64,000 nucleotides of DNA from Xylanibacter ruminicola. GTDB lineage: Bacteria; Bacteroidota; Bacteroidia; Bacteroidales; Bacteroidaceae. Location: assembly GCA_015060625.1 (NCBI GenBank), contig SUYC01000006.1, positions 62,001-126,000 of the forward strand, read 5' to 3'. The translations under genes and the position numbers were made by a program. The notes beneath the pieces were generated by a model. The model was not told the origin of the DNA and searched no databases. It worked only from the letters and a program-made list of their open reading frames with translations. Of this stretch, positions 39,801 to 48,813 are shown piece by piece; within the stretch, counting starts at the first letter, position 1, and each line of letters begins with the position of its first letter.

Positions 39801-39870
39801 AAACCTGTTAAGTTTCCAAAGGCTTAGAATATTAGTTCACAAATTGTGAACATAAAACCAATGTCTAAAA

Positions 39871-40839
39871 TTAATCTTTCTGCACTCGACTAAGAATCAT
39901 ATGACTGGCCTGAGCCAAACGGTTATCGTTAATATCCTTGATATATGTGAGGGTGGTTCGAGGATTAGAATGTCCTAAGGCCTTTGATATAACAGGTAGT
40001 TCAATATTATAGCCATAGGCGATACTAGCCCAAGTGTGGCGGGCTGTATAAGAGGTGAGACGGCTCGTCAATCCGGCCTTTTTGGCAATAGACTTCAAGC
40101 TACGATTGTAGCTATTCAACTTTTTCAGATATTCTTGATAAGCTATTTGAGGATTGAGAGAATTAAGAAAAGGGAAAATATATTCACTATCTGAATGGTA
40201 GCGCTCTATAATCTCCAACATGCATGGCTCTATAGGAACAACAACGCGCTGCCCCGTCTTATGACGATGATAAACCAACTGGTTGCCATATATCTGCGAA
40301 CGCCGTAGAAAAGCGACATCCACAAATGGCATTCCCATTGCATAATAACAAAACAAGAAAATATCGCGCGTAAGGGTTTGAAACGAACCTGGGCGAAGCT
40401 TGAGCCGCTTGATACTGATGATGTCAGTCTCAGCAATCGCTCTCTTTTCGGTTTTTACACGACCAGTATAAATGCCATCGAAGGCATGTTCCTTACTATT
40501 TATATCCATTCTATTCAGTAAAGCCCTGATAGAGCGCATATAACAAGAGGTCGTATTAATACAAAGATTCTTTGCCCGTAACCATCTTTCAAATCCCTTT
40601 ATTGTTATTTTGTTAATCTGGTCTATACGAACATCTTGCTTCAGATATTGCTTTAATGCACGCAATGCCGTCTTGTAGTTTTCTAAAGTAGAATAGCTTA
40701 GAGAGTCCTTGAGCCGCCCTATTTCTTTAGCAGCAGTCTTCAGGAACATTCCACACGATTTTGCTTTCACTATACCACAATTCATAGCATCACCTCTGTT
40801 CACATAGACATTTAACTCAAACTTAATTGTTATACCCAT
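39871..40839 (-). CDS. Tyrosine recombinase (DNA invertase type)
   Basis: 322 residues from MGITIKFELNVYVNRGD. SAM-like core-binding domain (~30-125, SYSTLENYKTALRALKQYLK, IKGFERWLRAKNLCINTTSC) and catalytic domain with YHRHKTGQ (Lys), SYTARHTWAS (box II Arg-His), ALGHSNPRTT and the nucleophile Tyr in TLTYIKD. Box I reads YYAMGMPFVDVAFLRRS; relatives usually have RGM here, so the box I arginine is not obvious. An upstream frame extension to 40965 lies inside the inverted repeat and upstream of the promoter, so it was dropped. It sits between two divergent susC genes; it probably inverts this segment. Confidence 0.9.
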   Translation of the reverse strand: MGITIKFELNVYVNRGDAMNCGIVKAKSCGMFLKTAAKEIGRLKDSLSYSTLENYKTALRALKQYLKQDVRIDQINKITIKGFERWLRAKNLCINTTSCYMRSIRALLNRMDINSKEHAFDGIYTGRVKTEKRAIAETDIISIKRLKLRPGSFQTLTRDIFLFCYYAMGMPFVDVAFLRRSQIYGNQLVYHRHKTGQRVVVPIEPCMLEIIERYHSDSEYIFPFLNSLNPQIAYQEYLKKLNSYNRSLKSIAKKAGLTSRLTSYTARHTWASIAYGYNIELPVISKALGHSNPRTTLTYIKDINDNRLAQASHMILSRVQKD

Positions 40840-40865
40840 AATATCATCTTTTATAATTGCAACTA

Positions 40866-40873
40866 CAAATATA
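40866..40873 (-). promoter_or_regulatory. -7 box TATATTTG of the recombinase gene
   Basis: Reverse complement of CAAATATA; fits TAnnTTTG, 26 nt before the ATG at 40839 and inside the core just next to the right arm. Confidence 0.6.
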
Positions 40874-40880
40874 GTAAAAA

Positions 40881-41270
40881 TGTCACAACTACGCCACCTA
40901 ACTGTGCAATAATAATAATGTACGCGCGATAGAATTAATTTAGTTTTAACATTTATAATTAACAAAAGAGAGAGAATTTTATGAAAAAAAGACTAACGTT
41001 GTTTTTCGTCAGCTTGTTCCTGTGTGTAGGAGCAGCGCTGGCACAGACAAAGGTTTCTGGTACAGTACTCTCACAGGAAGACGGCCAGCCCATCATCGGT
41101 GCTGCCGTTAAGGTGGTAGGTACCAGTACAGGTATGCTTACCGACGTGAATGGTCGATTCAATGTAGCCCTGCCTGCTGGCAAGGATCAGCTGGAGATCA
41201 GCTACCTGGGCTTCGAAAGCAAGACCGTTAAGGCCAAGAATGGCATGCGCGTTTTCCTGAAGGCCGACGC
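40881..41270. repeat. Right arm of the ~390-bp inverted repeat (leader and start of susC2)
   Basis: Complement of 39193-39578, from TGTCACAACTACGCCACC through the susC2 start to codon ~97. It contains the leader AACAAAAGAGAGAGAATTTT immediately before the ATG, shared by both operons. Confidence 0.88.
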
Positions 41271-44148
41271 CCAGATGGTGGACGAGGTGGTAGTAGTGGC
41301 TTATGGTACTGCTAAGAAATCTTCGTTCACAGGTTCTGCCCAGAACGTAAATAGCGAGAAACTTGAGCTTCGTCCTATTACCAACGTAACCAAGGGTCTC
41401 GAGGGTAACGTATCAGGTGTACAGATGTCATCTGCCTCTGGTCAGCCAGGCTCTGACCCCGCTATCCGCATTCGTGGTTTCGGTTCAATCAACGCAAGCT
41501 CAAGCCCACTCTACGTAGTAGATGGTATTCCTTACGACGGTGCACTGAGCTCGCTGAACCCCGCCGATATCGAGAGCATGACCGTACTGAAGGATGCTTC
41601 GGCAGGTGCTCTGTATGGTGCTCGTGGTGCCAACGGTGTCATCATGATTACTACCAAGAAGGGTAAGGAAGGTAAGGCACAGGTAACATGGCGTTCAACC
41701 GCTGGTTGGTCGAGCCGTGCACTGCCACGCTACAGCCTGGTAAACCAGAAGGACTTTGTACAGCTCACTTACGAGGGACTGCGTAACGAGGCCATCTTCA
41801 GCAACGGTATGAGCTGGGATGAAGGTGAGGCTTATGCTCGCAGCCAGATGAGCGCTAACCTTGGTGGTGAGGCTTACAACCCATTCAAGAACTACACATG
41901 GGATCAGATCATCGATCCTTCAACAGGTCAGGTTCGTACCGACGCTCAGGCTGCCTGGAACGAGGACTGGCTCGACGCTGTAAAGCGTAACAGCGCTTTC
42001 CGTCATGAGCACCAGTTCAACGTTAACGGTGGTACCGAGAAGACCAAGTACATGATGTCGCTCGGTTACCTGAACGAGGAAGGTCTGCTGAAGACTACTG
42101 CCTTCCAGCGTTACAACGCTCGTGTAAATGTTGACTCTAAGATTACAGATTGGTTCTCAGCTAACTTGAACACCAGCCTGACTCACTCTATCTCGAACTT
42201 CAGCGACTACGATGGAACATCTACCTCTAACGTATGGTATTCTGCTCAGTTCGTATCTCCTCTGTTTCCAATGTACGTGAAGGATGCCAATGGTAACAGC
42301 GTACTCGACGAGAACGGTAATCCTCAGCTCGACTACGGTGACAACGCCACCAAGCGTCCCGGTTCATACAACGACTACAACCCACTGGGTGGACTGCTCG
42401 ACGATAAGGCCGAGAACAAGCGCGACGCTGCCGGTGTACGTGCAGGTATCGTGCTGGGTACCGACGATGCTAAGGCAGGATGGCTGCAGGGGCTGAAACT
42501 GGCCGTTAACTTTGGTCTGGACTACAACAGCCGCTACCGCATGCGCTACATGAACATGCACCACGGTAACCAGGCTACTGCCGGCGGTTTGCTGCAGAAG
42601 TACAACTACCGCACTCAGAGCTACACATTCAACCAGCTGCTTACCTGGAACCGTTCGTTCGGCAAGCACAATGTTGACTTGATGGCTGGTCACGAGTTCT
42701 ACGCTTACAAGATGGAGTACCTCACAGCTGGTAAGACAAACCTTGTTGAGGGTATCTACGAGCTGGCTCCTGCTGCTAACATGTACGAGGCCGACTCTTA
42801 CACCGACAACTACCGCATTAACTCGTTCCTGAGCCGTGCAAACTATAACTACGACGATAAGTACTACTTCTCAGCTTCACTGCGTGCTGATGCTTCATCA
42901 CGTTTCTTCAAGGAGAACTGGACTGGTACATTCTGGTCGTTAGGTGCTAACTGGCGCATATCTAAGGAGCAGTTCATGAAGGATATCACATGGGTTGACA
43001 ACCTCTCATTCAAGGTATCTTACGGTGAGCAGGGTAACGACGATATTCTGGACAGCGATGGTTACTCAAGCTACTACCTGTGGCAGAGCCTGTACTCACT
43101 GGGTTGGAACAACGGTAACAACATTGGTGCCGTAGTTTCTACACTGGAGACCAAGGACCTCTCATGGGAGAAGAACAAGAACTTCAACATTGGTCTGGAG
43201 GGTGCACTGTTCGATAACCTGCTCCGCTTCAGCGTTGAGTACTACAACAAGAAGACCACCGACATGCTGCTGGAGTACCCAATGGCTCTGTCAACCGGTT
43301 TCTCTGGTTACAATGCTAACGTAGGTGACATGCGCAACACCGGTCTCGAGGCCGAGTTGACAATTGCTCCATTCCGTCGCGGCGACTTCCGTTGGGATAT
43401 TACTCTGATGGGATCAACCGTAAGCAACAAGGTATTGAAGCTTACCGAGGAGAGCCCACAGATTGTAAGCGGTGTACGCGTTTACAAGGAGGGTTTGCCT
43501 ATCCGTACCTACTACGTATCAAAGAGCGCTGGTGTTGACCCTGCTACAGGTGCACAGCTGTACTGGGCCTACGAGAAGGACGAGAACGGCGACATGAAGC
43601 CCGGCACCGAGTACATCACATCCGACTACAGCGTAGCCAACGCTTGTAAGTACTACATGGGCAGCCGTATCCCCGATCTGTATGGTAGCCTTTCTACCAA
43701 CCTGAGCTATAAGGGTATCGACCTCTCGGTACTTACAACCTACTCTATCGGTGGTAAGATTTACGAGAGCCTGTACAGCGGCGCCATGAACATTGCTTAC
43801 GCTACCGACACATGGCACACCAACTCACTGCGCCGCTGGCAGCAGCCAGGCGACATTACCGACGTGCCTCGTATCGAGATCAACGGTAAGCGCGCTTCTT
43901 ACCTCGACCGCTACCTGGTAGATGCTTCTTACTTCGCTATCAAGAACATTACACTGGGTTACACTCTGCCAAAGGCTTGGATGACTAAGGCTGGCTTGAG
44001 CAACGTACGCGTATTCGCATCGGTTGACAACCTCGCACTCTTCACACACCTTGACGGTATGGATCCTCAGTACAACTTCTCTGGTGGTGTTGACTACTCG
44101 TACGTTCCTAACAAGACTTGGACTGTAGGTTTCGAGGTTAAATTCTAA
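40981..44148 (+). CDS. SusC-like TonB-dependent transporter 2
   Basis: 1055 residues. Signal and regulatory-like domain identical to transporter 1 up to about residue 98, then DEVVVVAYGTAKKSSFTGSA, plug (IRIRGFGSINASSSPLYVVD, VLKDASAGALYGARGANGVI) and barrel ending TVGFEVKF. The extracellular and barrel parts differ strongly from transporter 1, so cargo is expected to differ. No promoter faces it in this orientation, so it is the predicted OFF copy. Confidence 0.96.
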   Translation: MKKRLTLFFVSLFLCVGAALAQTKVSGTVLSQEDGQPIIGAAVKVVGTSTGMLTDVNGRFNVALPAGKDQLEISYLGFESKTVKAKNGMRVFLKADAQMVDEVVVVAYGTAKKSSFTGSAQNVNSEKLELRPITNVTKGLEGNVSGVQMSSASGQPGSDPAIRIRGFGSINASSSPLYVVDGIPYDGALSSLNPADIESMTVLKDASAGALYGARGANGVIMITTKKGKEGKAQVTWRSTAGWSSRALPRYSLVNQKDFVQLTYEGLRNEAIFSNGMSWDEGEAYARSQMSANLGGEAYNPFKNYTWDQIIDPSTGQVRTDAQAAWNEDWLDAVKRNSAFRHEHQFNVNGGTEKTKYMMSLGYLNEEGLLKTTAFQRYNARVNVDSKITDWFSANLNTSLTHSISNFSDYDGTSTSNVWYSAQFVSPLFPMYVKDANGNSVLDENGNPQLDYGDNATKRPGSYNDYNPLGGLLDDKAENKRDAAGVRAGIVLGTDDAKAGWLQGLKLAVNFGLDYNSRYRMRYMNMHHGNQATAGGLLQKYNYRTQSYTFNQLLTWNRSFGKHNVDLMAGHEFYAYKMEYLTAGKTNLVEGIYELAPAANMYEADSYTDNYRINSFLSRANYNYDDKYYFSASLRADASSRFFKENWTGTFWSLGANWRISKEQFMKDITWVDNLSFKVSYGEQGNDDILDSDGYSSYYLWQSLYSLGWNNGNNIGAVVSTLETKDLSWEKNKNFNIGLEGALFDNLLRFSVEYYNKKTTDMLLEYPMALSTGFSGYNANVGDMRNTGLEAELTIAPFRRGDFRWDITLMGSTVSNKVLKLTEESPQIVSGVRVYKEGLPIRTYYVSKSAGVDPATGAQLYWAYEKDENGDMKPGTEYITSDYSVANACKYYMGSRIPDLYGSLSTNLSYKGIDLSVLTTYSIGGKIYESLYSGAMNIAYATDTWHTNSLRRWQQPGDITDVPRIEINGKRASYLDRYLVDASYFAIKNITLGYTLPKAWMTKAGLSNVRVFASVDNLALFTHLDGMDPQYNFSGGVDYSYVPNKTWTVGFEVKF

Positions 44149-44189
44149 TCAAACATCGATTACGAACAAATATATAAATGATTGAAGAT

Positions 44190-45734
44190 ATGAAAAAAAT
44201 ATTCAAATATACATTCGTAGGACTGATGGCAAGCAGCATGCTCTTGACCACCTCGTGCTCTGAAGAGCGCATCGAGACAGCTCCCACACGTTCTATGTCG
44301 GGTCAGGGTCTGCTGGCCAGCGGTAACGCTGCACTCGTAGCCCTGAACGGTATCTACCGCGAGATGTACACAGCTGGATGGTCAACCACCGGTAACACTC
44401 ACCAGTGCTTTGGTATCACAGCCTACAACCTGGGTGCCGAGGTAATGGGCGAAGACCACATCATGGGTGCTTCAGGTTCAGGCTGGTTCTGGTACGACGC
44501 ACTCTACAACGTAAAGCAGCGTTATGCATCAAGCTCATGGCGTAGCTACGACCTATGGTACGCCTACTACAACTGGATTGCAAATGCCAACTACATCATC
44601 GCTGCAGAGGAGACCATGGGCGGAACTTCCGAGGAGGTTAACTACGCCATCGGTCAGGCCTATGCCATCCGTGCTTACAGCTACTTCATGCTGTCGCAGT
44701 GGTTTGCCCGCACACTGAAGGGTCATGAGAGCGAGAAGTGTGTACCTATCTACACCGAGCCCACAACACCTCAGACCACCGGTCAGCCACGTGCTACCAA
44801 CGCTGAGGTTTACGCTCAGATCGACAGTGATATCAAGAAGGCCGTTGAGCTGCTGCAGGGTACCGAGCAGAAGAACCCATCGCACATCGGCTATGCTGTA
44901 GCATTGGGTATCCAGGCTCGTATCGCTCTGGTTGAGAACGACTGGCAGACAGCCAAGACAGCTGCCAAGGCTGCCATCGAGGCCAGCGGATGCTCTATCC
45001 TGCCCGTTAAGAGCTTCACCGGTATGAACAACGCCAATGCCGACAACGTGATGTGGGGTGCAGGCATCATCGCCGACCAGGTTGGTATGTATGCCAGCTT
45101 CTTCTCTCACATGGATTTCGAGGCCGACAAGTACGGTTCATCTGCACCAAAGTGCATCAACAAGGAGCTCTATGCTAAGATGAATCCGACCGATCAGCGC
45201 CGCGATTGGTGGGTAGCAGGCAAGACAAATGCCGGTCTGGTTCAGGAGAAGTTCAAGTTCACCGATGTTTCTACTTGGATGGGCGACTATGTCTTCATGC
45301 GTGTTGAGGAGATGTATCTCACCGCTGCCGAGGCAGAGTGCCGTCTGGGCGAGGAAGATGCGGCCAAGGCTGACCTGATGGCCGTGATGGCTCAGCGCGA
45401 TCCTGACTACACATGCGACAAGACAGGCACAGCACTGGGTGCTACATCAGCCACAGCCGACGAGACAGGCTCACTGCTTGAGGAAATCCTGATCCAGCGT
45501 CGTATCGAGCTCTGGGGTGAGGACGGACGTATGTACACACTGAAGCGCCTGAAGCAGGGCTTCCGCCGTACAGCCGATCAGGGTTGGCCTTCTGCCGCTC
45601 TGCTGGCTACACGTCCTACCGACGATCCTGATGCCTACATGAACGTGCTCACTATCCCACAAGCAGAGTTCGACGGAAACGAGAACATGACTCTCGAGGC
45701 CGACCAGAACCCTGAAGGCGACTACAAAAAGTAA
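44190..45734 (+). CDS. SusD-like surface lipoprotein, operon 2
   Basis: 514 residues; signal MKKIFKYTFVGLMASSMLLT then TSC lipobox (an ATG at 44178 adds MIED and is less likely). TPR-like helices (VNYAIGQAYAIRAYSYFMLS, NAEVYAQIDSDIKKAVELLQ, HIGYAVALGIQARIALVEND) and C-terminal MRVEEMYLTAAEAECRLGEE ... IELWGEDGRMYTLKRLKQG. Partner lid of transporter 2; 41 nt downstream of it. Confidence 0.95.
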   Translation: MKKIFKYTFVGLMASSMLLTTSCSEERIETAPTRSMSGQGLLASGNAALVALNGIYREMYTAGWSTTGNTHQCFGITAYNLGAEVMGEDHIMGASGSGWFWYDALYNVKQRYASSSWRSYDLWYAYYNWIANANYIIAAEETMGGTSEEVNYAIGQAYAIRAYSYFMLSQWFARTLKGHESEKCVPIYTEPTTPQTTGQPRATNAEVYAQIDSDIKKAVELLQGTEQKNPSHIGYAVALGIQARIALVENDWQTAKTAAKAAIEASGCSILPVKSFTGMNNANADNVMWGAGIIADQVGMYASFFSHMDFEADKYGSSAPKCINKELYAKMNPTDQRRDWWVAGKTNAGLVQEKFKFTDVSTWMGDYVFMRVEEMYLTAAEAECRLGEEDAAKADLMAVMAQRDPDYTCDKTGTALGATSATADETGSLLEEILIQRRIELWGEDGRMYTLKRLKQGFRRTADQGWPSAALLATRPTDDPDAYMNVLTIPQAEFDGNENMTLEADQNPEGDYKK

Positions 45735-45763
45735 ATAACCCCTCTTAAAGATATTAAACGATT

Positions 45764-46633
45764 ATGAGAATAAATAAGAAAATTTTCGGATTGGCTATCG
45801 TAGCCGCCGCCCTTTTCACTTCTTGTAACAAAGATAACGAGGGTGCTATCTACAAAAGCCAGACTAATGCAGGCCTATCATTCACAGCTGCCACACTCAC
45901 AACAGTGGAGGTTCCTGCATCAAACCCCGTATTCGACGTAGAGATTGTTCGTGGCAATACTGCTGAAGCAGCTACAGGTACTATTAACGCCTCACTAAAA
46001 GCTGGCGACAATGAAGTATCAGGCGTTACCGTATCAAGCTATAGCTTCGCTGCAGGCGAGAATAGAACTACTGTTAAGGTTGACATTAGCCCACTGGAGG
46101 TAGGTGTGGCTGGTACTCTCACACTCACACTGGCTGATGCCGACGCTTCTGTCGGCGCTATTACAGCCACCACCCTCAAGTGCTCTAAAGCTTATGAGTG
46201 GGTATCACTGGGCAAGGGTACATTCCAGGACAACTTCTTCGGTATGGAGAGCACACCTGAGATTTTGAAGGCTCAGGGCTTCGATCGCTACCGCGTCATG
46301 GCACCATGCGAGGACTTCCGCGCACAGGCTATCGCCGGTGGTGACGATTGGGCAGCTGCATCATCAGCTCCTTACATCGAACTGTGGGTTGAGGACGGAC
46401 TCGTATTCTGGAATGACTGGTTTACAGGTCAGAACTACGATGGCGACAAGAATCAGCCCATCATGGCCTGCCATGCATCTGGCTGGAGCAGCATGGCAAC
46501 TGCCGACTTCTGGCAGCATAGCAAGTTCCTCGATGCCAAGACCATTCAGCTGGCTCCTTACTACTACATCGACGGTGTAGGCGGTTGGAACAATACGCAG
46601 AAGGACGGAGTTGTAATCATTACTCTCCCTTAA
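45764..46633 (+). CDS. SusE/F-position surface lipoprotein, operon 2
   Basis: 289 residues, signal MRINKKIFGLAIVAAALFTSC. Residues ~30-135 form an immunoglobulin/Calx-beta-like strand-rich domain (TVEVPASNPVFDVEIVRGNT, AAGENRTTVKVDISPLEVG). The C-terminal half is a different beta domain with many Trp (YIELWVEDGLVFWNDWFTGQ, YYYIDGVGGWNNTQKDGVVI). Likely cargo binding at the surface; inferred from operon position. Confidence 0.85.
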   Translation: MRINKKIFGLAIVAAALFTSCNKDNEGAIYKSQTNAGLSFTAATLTTVEVPASNPVFDVEIVRGNTAEAATGTINASLKAGDNEVSGVTVSSYSFAAGENRTTVKVDISPLEVGVAGTLTLTLADADASVGAITATTLKCSKAYEWVSLGKGTFQDNFFGMESTPEILKAQGFDRYRVMAPCEDFRAQAIAGGDDWAAASSAPYIELWVEDGLVFWNDWFTGQNYDGDKNQPIMACHASGWSSMATADFWQHSKFLDAKTIQLAPYYYIDGVGGWNNTQKDGVVIITLP

Positions 46634-46651
46634 AAAGGTGATAACATCAAT

Positions 46652-46690
46652 AAAGTGCCGGACACGGGGACTATCCATGCCCGGCACTTT
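46652..46690 (+). terminator. Hairpin between the operon 2 lipoprotein and the M6 peptidase
   Basis: AAAGTGCCGG (46652-46661) pairs with CCGGCACTTT (46681-46690), a 10-bp perfect stem followed by CTAATT, not a full T run. It may lower expression of the peptidase relative to the transporter genes instead of ending the operon. Confidence 0.55.
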
Positions 46691-46717
46691 CTAATTAACA
46701 AACAAATATATAGAAAT

Positions 46718-48388
46718 ATGAAGCACATAAACCTATTACTTATAATGCTGATACAGGTAGCCACAGCCAGTAGCATACCTGCACGTCCAGGCCAATGGAA
46801 GCTGATCACCCTCACTAACGGCTCACAGATAAAAGCAGAGCTCAAAGGTGATGAGTTTGCACACTACTGGATGAGTGAAGACGGGAAATGCTTTGCAGAA
46901 ACCGAAGAACCTGGCATATACCAACCCGCCAACATGACCAAGCTGCAGCAAATAGCCTATGAGAAAAGAGCCATCAGAGCAAATGCACATGCCAAAGGAC
47001 TGACACGTGCCATTATAGGTGATAAGCATGAACCTTATATCGGCAAGAAGAAAGGATTAATCCTTCTTGTTGACTTTCAAAACAAGAAATTTCAAGACGA
47101 CCATAAGCCAGAACTCTATAACGACATCTTAAACAAGGTTGGCTTTACAAGCGAACTGGGATTTAAAGGTAGCGTGAAAGACTATTTCCTGCATCAGAGT
47201 TATGGACAATTCGAACTCGACTTTGATGTTGTAGGTCCACTTACCATGCCCAAAACTTATGGCTATTATGGTGCAAACACACAAGGCAATGACACCAACC
47301 CCGGACTGATGGTGGCCACAGCCTGCGAAATGGCAGATGAACTAGTGGATTTTCACGACTACGATTGGGATGGCGACGGCGAAGTGGATCAGGTGTTTGT
47401 GATCTTTGCAGGTCTTGGAGAGGCTGCCGGTGGCGATGTCAATACCATCTGGCCTCACGAGTGGCATCTGCAATATAATGACTATGGCAAGACATTGACA
47501 CTCGACGATGTGGTCATTGACACCTATGCTTGCGGCCCTGAACTTATTAAGCGTGGCACCACAGACAGTTCTATAGGCATAGAGGGCATTGGCACTATCT
47601 GCCATGAGTTTACCCACTGCTTAGGACTGCCCGATATGTATGACACTGGCGGCAACAACTACGGCATGTATAAATGGGACCTGATGTCGAGTGGCAGCTA
47701 TAACGGCAATAGTTTCTCACCTGCTGCTTATACCAGCTACGAGCGCATGTACTGTGGCTGGAAACAGCCGGTTGTATTACAGAACGACACCGTGGTGACC
47801 GACATGAAAGCCCTTGATGACGGCGGCGACTTTTTCATCATCTACAACGATGCCCACCCTGAAGAGTACTATCTGCTGGAGAACCGACAACAAGCCGGAT
47901 GGGACGCAGATGTACCCGCAAGCGGACTATTGGTACTGCATGTGGATTTCGATGAGGAACTATGGAGATATAATCTCGTAAACAACACAACCTCATACAA
48001 CGGATACAATAAGCATCAGCGTTGCACCGTGATACCTGCCGACAACAACTTGGCCACAAGCGATGCTGCCGGAGATGTTTACCCGTATGGCGAGAAAGAC
48101 AGTTTGACCAACCAGTCGCTGCCCAGAGCCGAACTCTACAATAAGAATGCCGACGGCATCCACTACACCAGCAAACCTATCACTAAGATCAGGCTAAACG
48201 ATGGTGTCATATCATTTACTTTCGAGAACAAAGTGTCAACGGAGGCCACATCAGGCATAAAACCCGTAACAACATTACAAGAAAAGCGTCATTACATCTA
48301 CGATCTGCAAGGCAGGAACTTAGGTACAAACCCAGCAGTTCTACCCAAGGGTATCTACGTGATAGATGGCGCAAAGGTTGTGAAATAA
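46718..48388 (+). CDS. Secreted M6-family metalloprotease
   Basis: 556 residues from MKHINLLLIMLIQVATASS (signal). An N-terminal prodomain-like region is followed by the M6 catalytic domain (KKGLILLVDFQNKKFQD, YGQFELDFDVVGPLTMP). The zinc site HEFTHCLGLPD has H296, E297 and H300; YDTGGNNYGMYKWDLMSSG follows. The C-terminus YIYDLQGRNL ... PKGIYVIDGAKVVK resembles short C-terminal tails of secreted Prevotella proteins and possibly a type IX secretion signal. It ends operon 2 and suggests that the transporter handles peptides. The start was chosen for the signal peptide. Confidence 0.9.
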   Translation: MKHINLLLIMLIQVATASSIPARPGQWKLITLTNGSQIKAELKGDEFAHYWMSEDGKCFAETEEPGIYQPANMTKLQQIAYEKRAIRANAHAKGLTRAIIGDKHEPYIGKKKGLILLVDFQNKKFQDDHKPELYNDILNKVGFTSELGFKGSVKDYFLHQSYGQFELDFDVVGPLTMPKTYGYYGANTQGNDTNPGLMVATACEMADELVDFHDYDWDGDGEVDQVFVIFAGLGEAAGGDVNTIWPHEWHLQYNDYGKTLTLDDVVIDTYACGPELIKRGTTDSSIGIEGIGTICHEFTHCLGLPDMYDTGGNNYGMYKWDLMSSGSYNGNSFSPAAYTSYERMYCGWKQPVVLQNDTVVTDMKALDDGGDFFIIYNDAHPEEYYLLENRQQAGWDADVPASGLLVLHVDFDEELWRYNLVNNTTSYNGYNKHQRCTVIPADNNLATSDAAGDVYPYGEKDSLTNQSLPRAELYNKNADGIHYTSKPITKIRLNDGVISFTFENKVSTEATSGIKPVTTLQEKRHYIYDLQGRNLGTNPAVLPKGIYVIDGAKVVK

Positions 48389-48410
48389 CTCAAACCCCAT
48401 TTGCAAATAA

Positions 48411-48475
48411 TCAATCTCTCTTTAAATAAACCGAGATCCCCTCGCCGGCCCTGTGACAGGGCTGCGGGGGGATTG
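48411..48475. terminator. Right copy of the 65-bp inverted repeat / terminator hairpin
   Basis: Inverted copy of 33531-33595 with one mismatch: TCAATCTCTCTTTAAATAAA, then CCGAGATCCCCTCGCCGGCC and the returning stem ending GGGGGGATTG plus TTTTA. It lies 22 nt after the M6 gene and is the likely terminator of operon 2. Confidence 0.8.
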
Positions 48476-48663
48476 TTTTACATACAATGGCAAAAACCAC
48501 ACTTGCATAAAAACTGAATAACAATTTAATACACAAAAGCGGCGTTGCAACCCAAAAATGTAAGACGAACACCAAAAACTACTTCCAAATTGACTTTTTA
48601 AGAGCTGCGATAGTAAACGGATGTTAAAAAATAGTACTTATCTGAACATTTTTAATAATTTTA

Positions 48664-48695
48664 TTTGCTTTTTACAACAATATGCACTACTTTTG
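48664..48695 (+). promoter_or_regulatory. Promoter of susC3
   Basis: TTTG (48664-48667), 20 nt, TACTTTTG (48688-48695), ~118 nt before the ATG. The rest of the 48476-48813 gap shows no gene. Its flanks align with the outward promoter on the invertible core. Confidence 0.72.
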
Positions 48696-48813
48696 CAGCC
48701 CGTTAGTGACATTTTGGCGCAAAAACGAATAAAAAAGTTATAAACATGCGCCGCGAATAGAGAAGATTGATACATATTAATAAAAATTACAGCAAAAATT
48801 TAAAGAGAGATTT

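Larger units (their letters stand above)
39579..40880. mobile_element. Predicted invertible core: recombinase gene plus one outward promoter
   Basis: 1302 nt between the inverted arms. It contains the tyrosine recombinase (39871-40839), its promoter, an outward promoter toward susC1 (39609-39616), and two palindromes (39774-39800, 39835-39851). AT-rich compared with the transporters. Recombination between the arms would reverse this core and direct the outward promoter to susC2. Confidence 0.75.

Noticed and set aside
40840..40965. 42-residue N-terminal extension of the recombinase
   Set aside because: It lies within the inverted repeat and upstream of the recombinase's -7 box; the sequence is not like the SAM-like domain.
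33531..48475. Composite transposon bounded by the 65-bp inverted repeats
   Set aside because: No transposase is present, the repeats look like terminators placed at operon ends, and no target-site duplication is apparent; the recombinase is of the invertase type.
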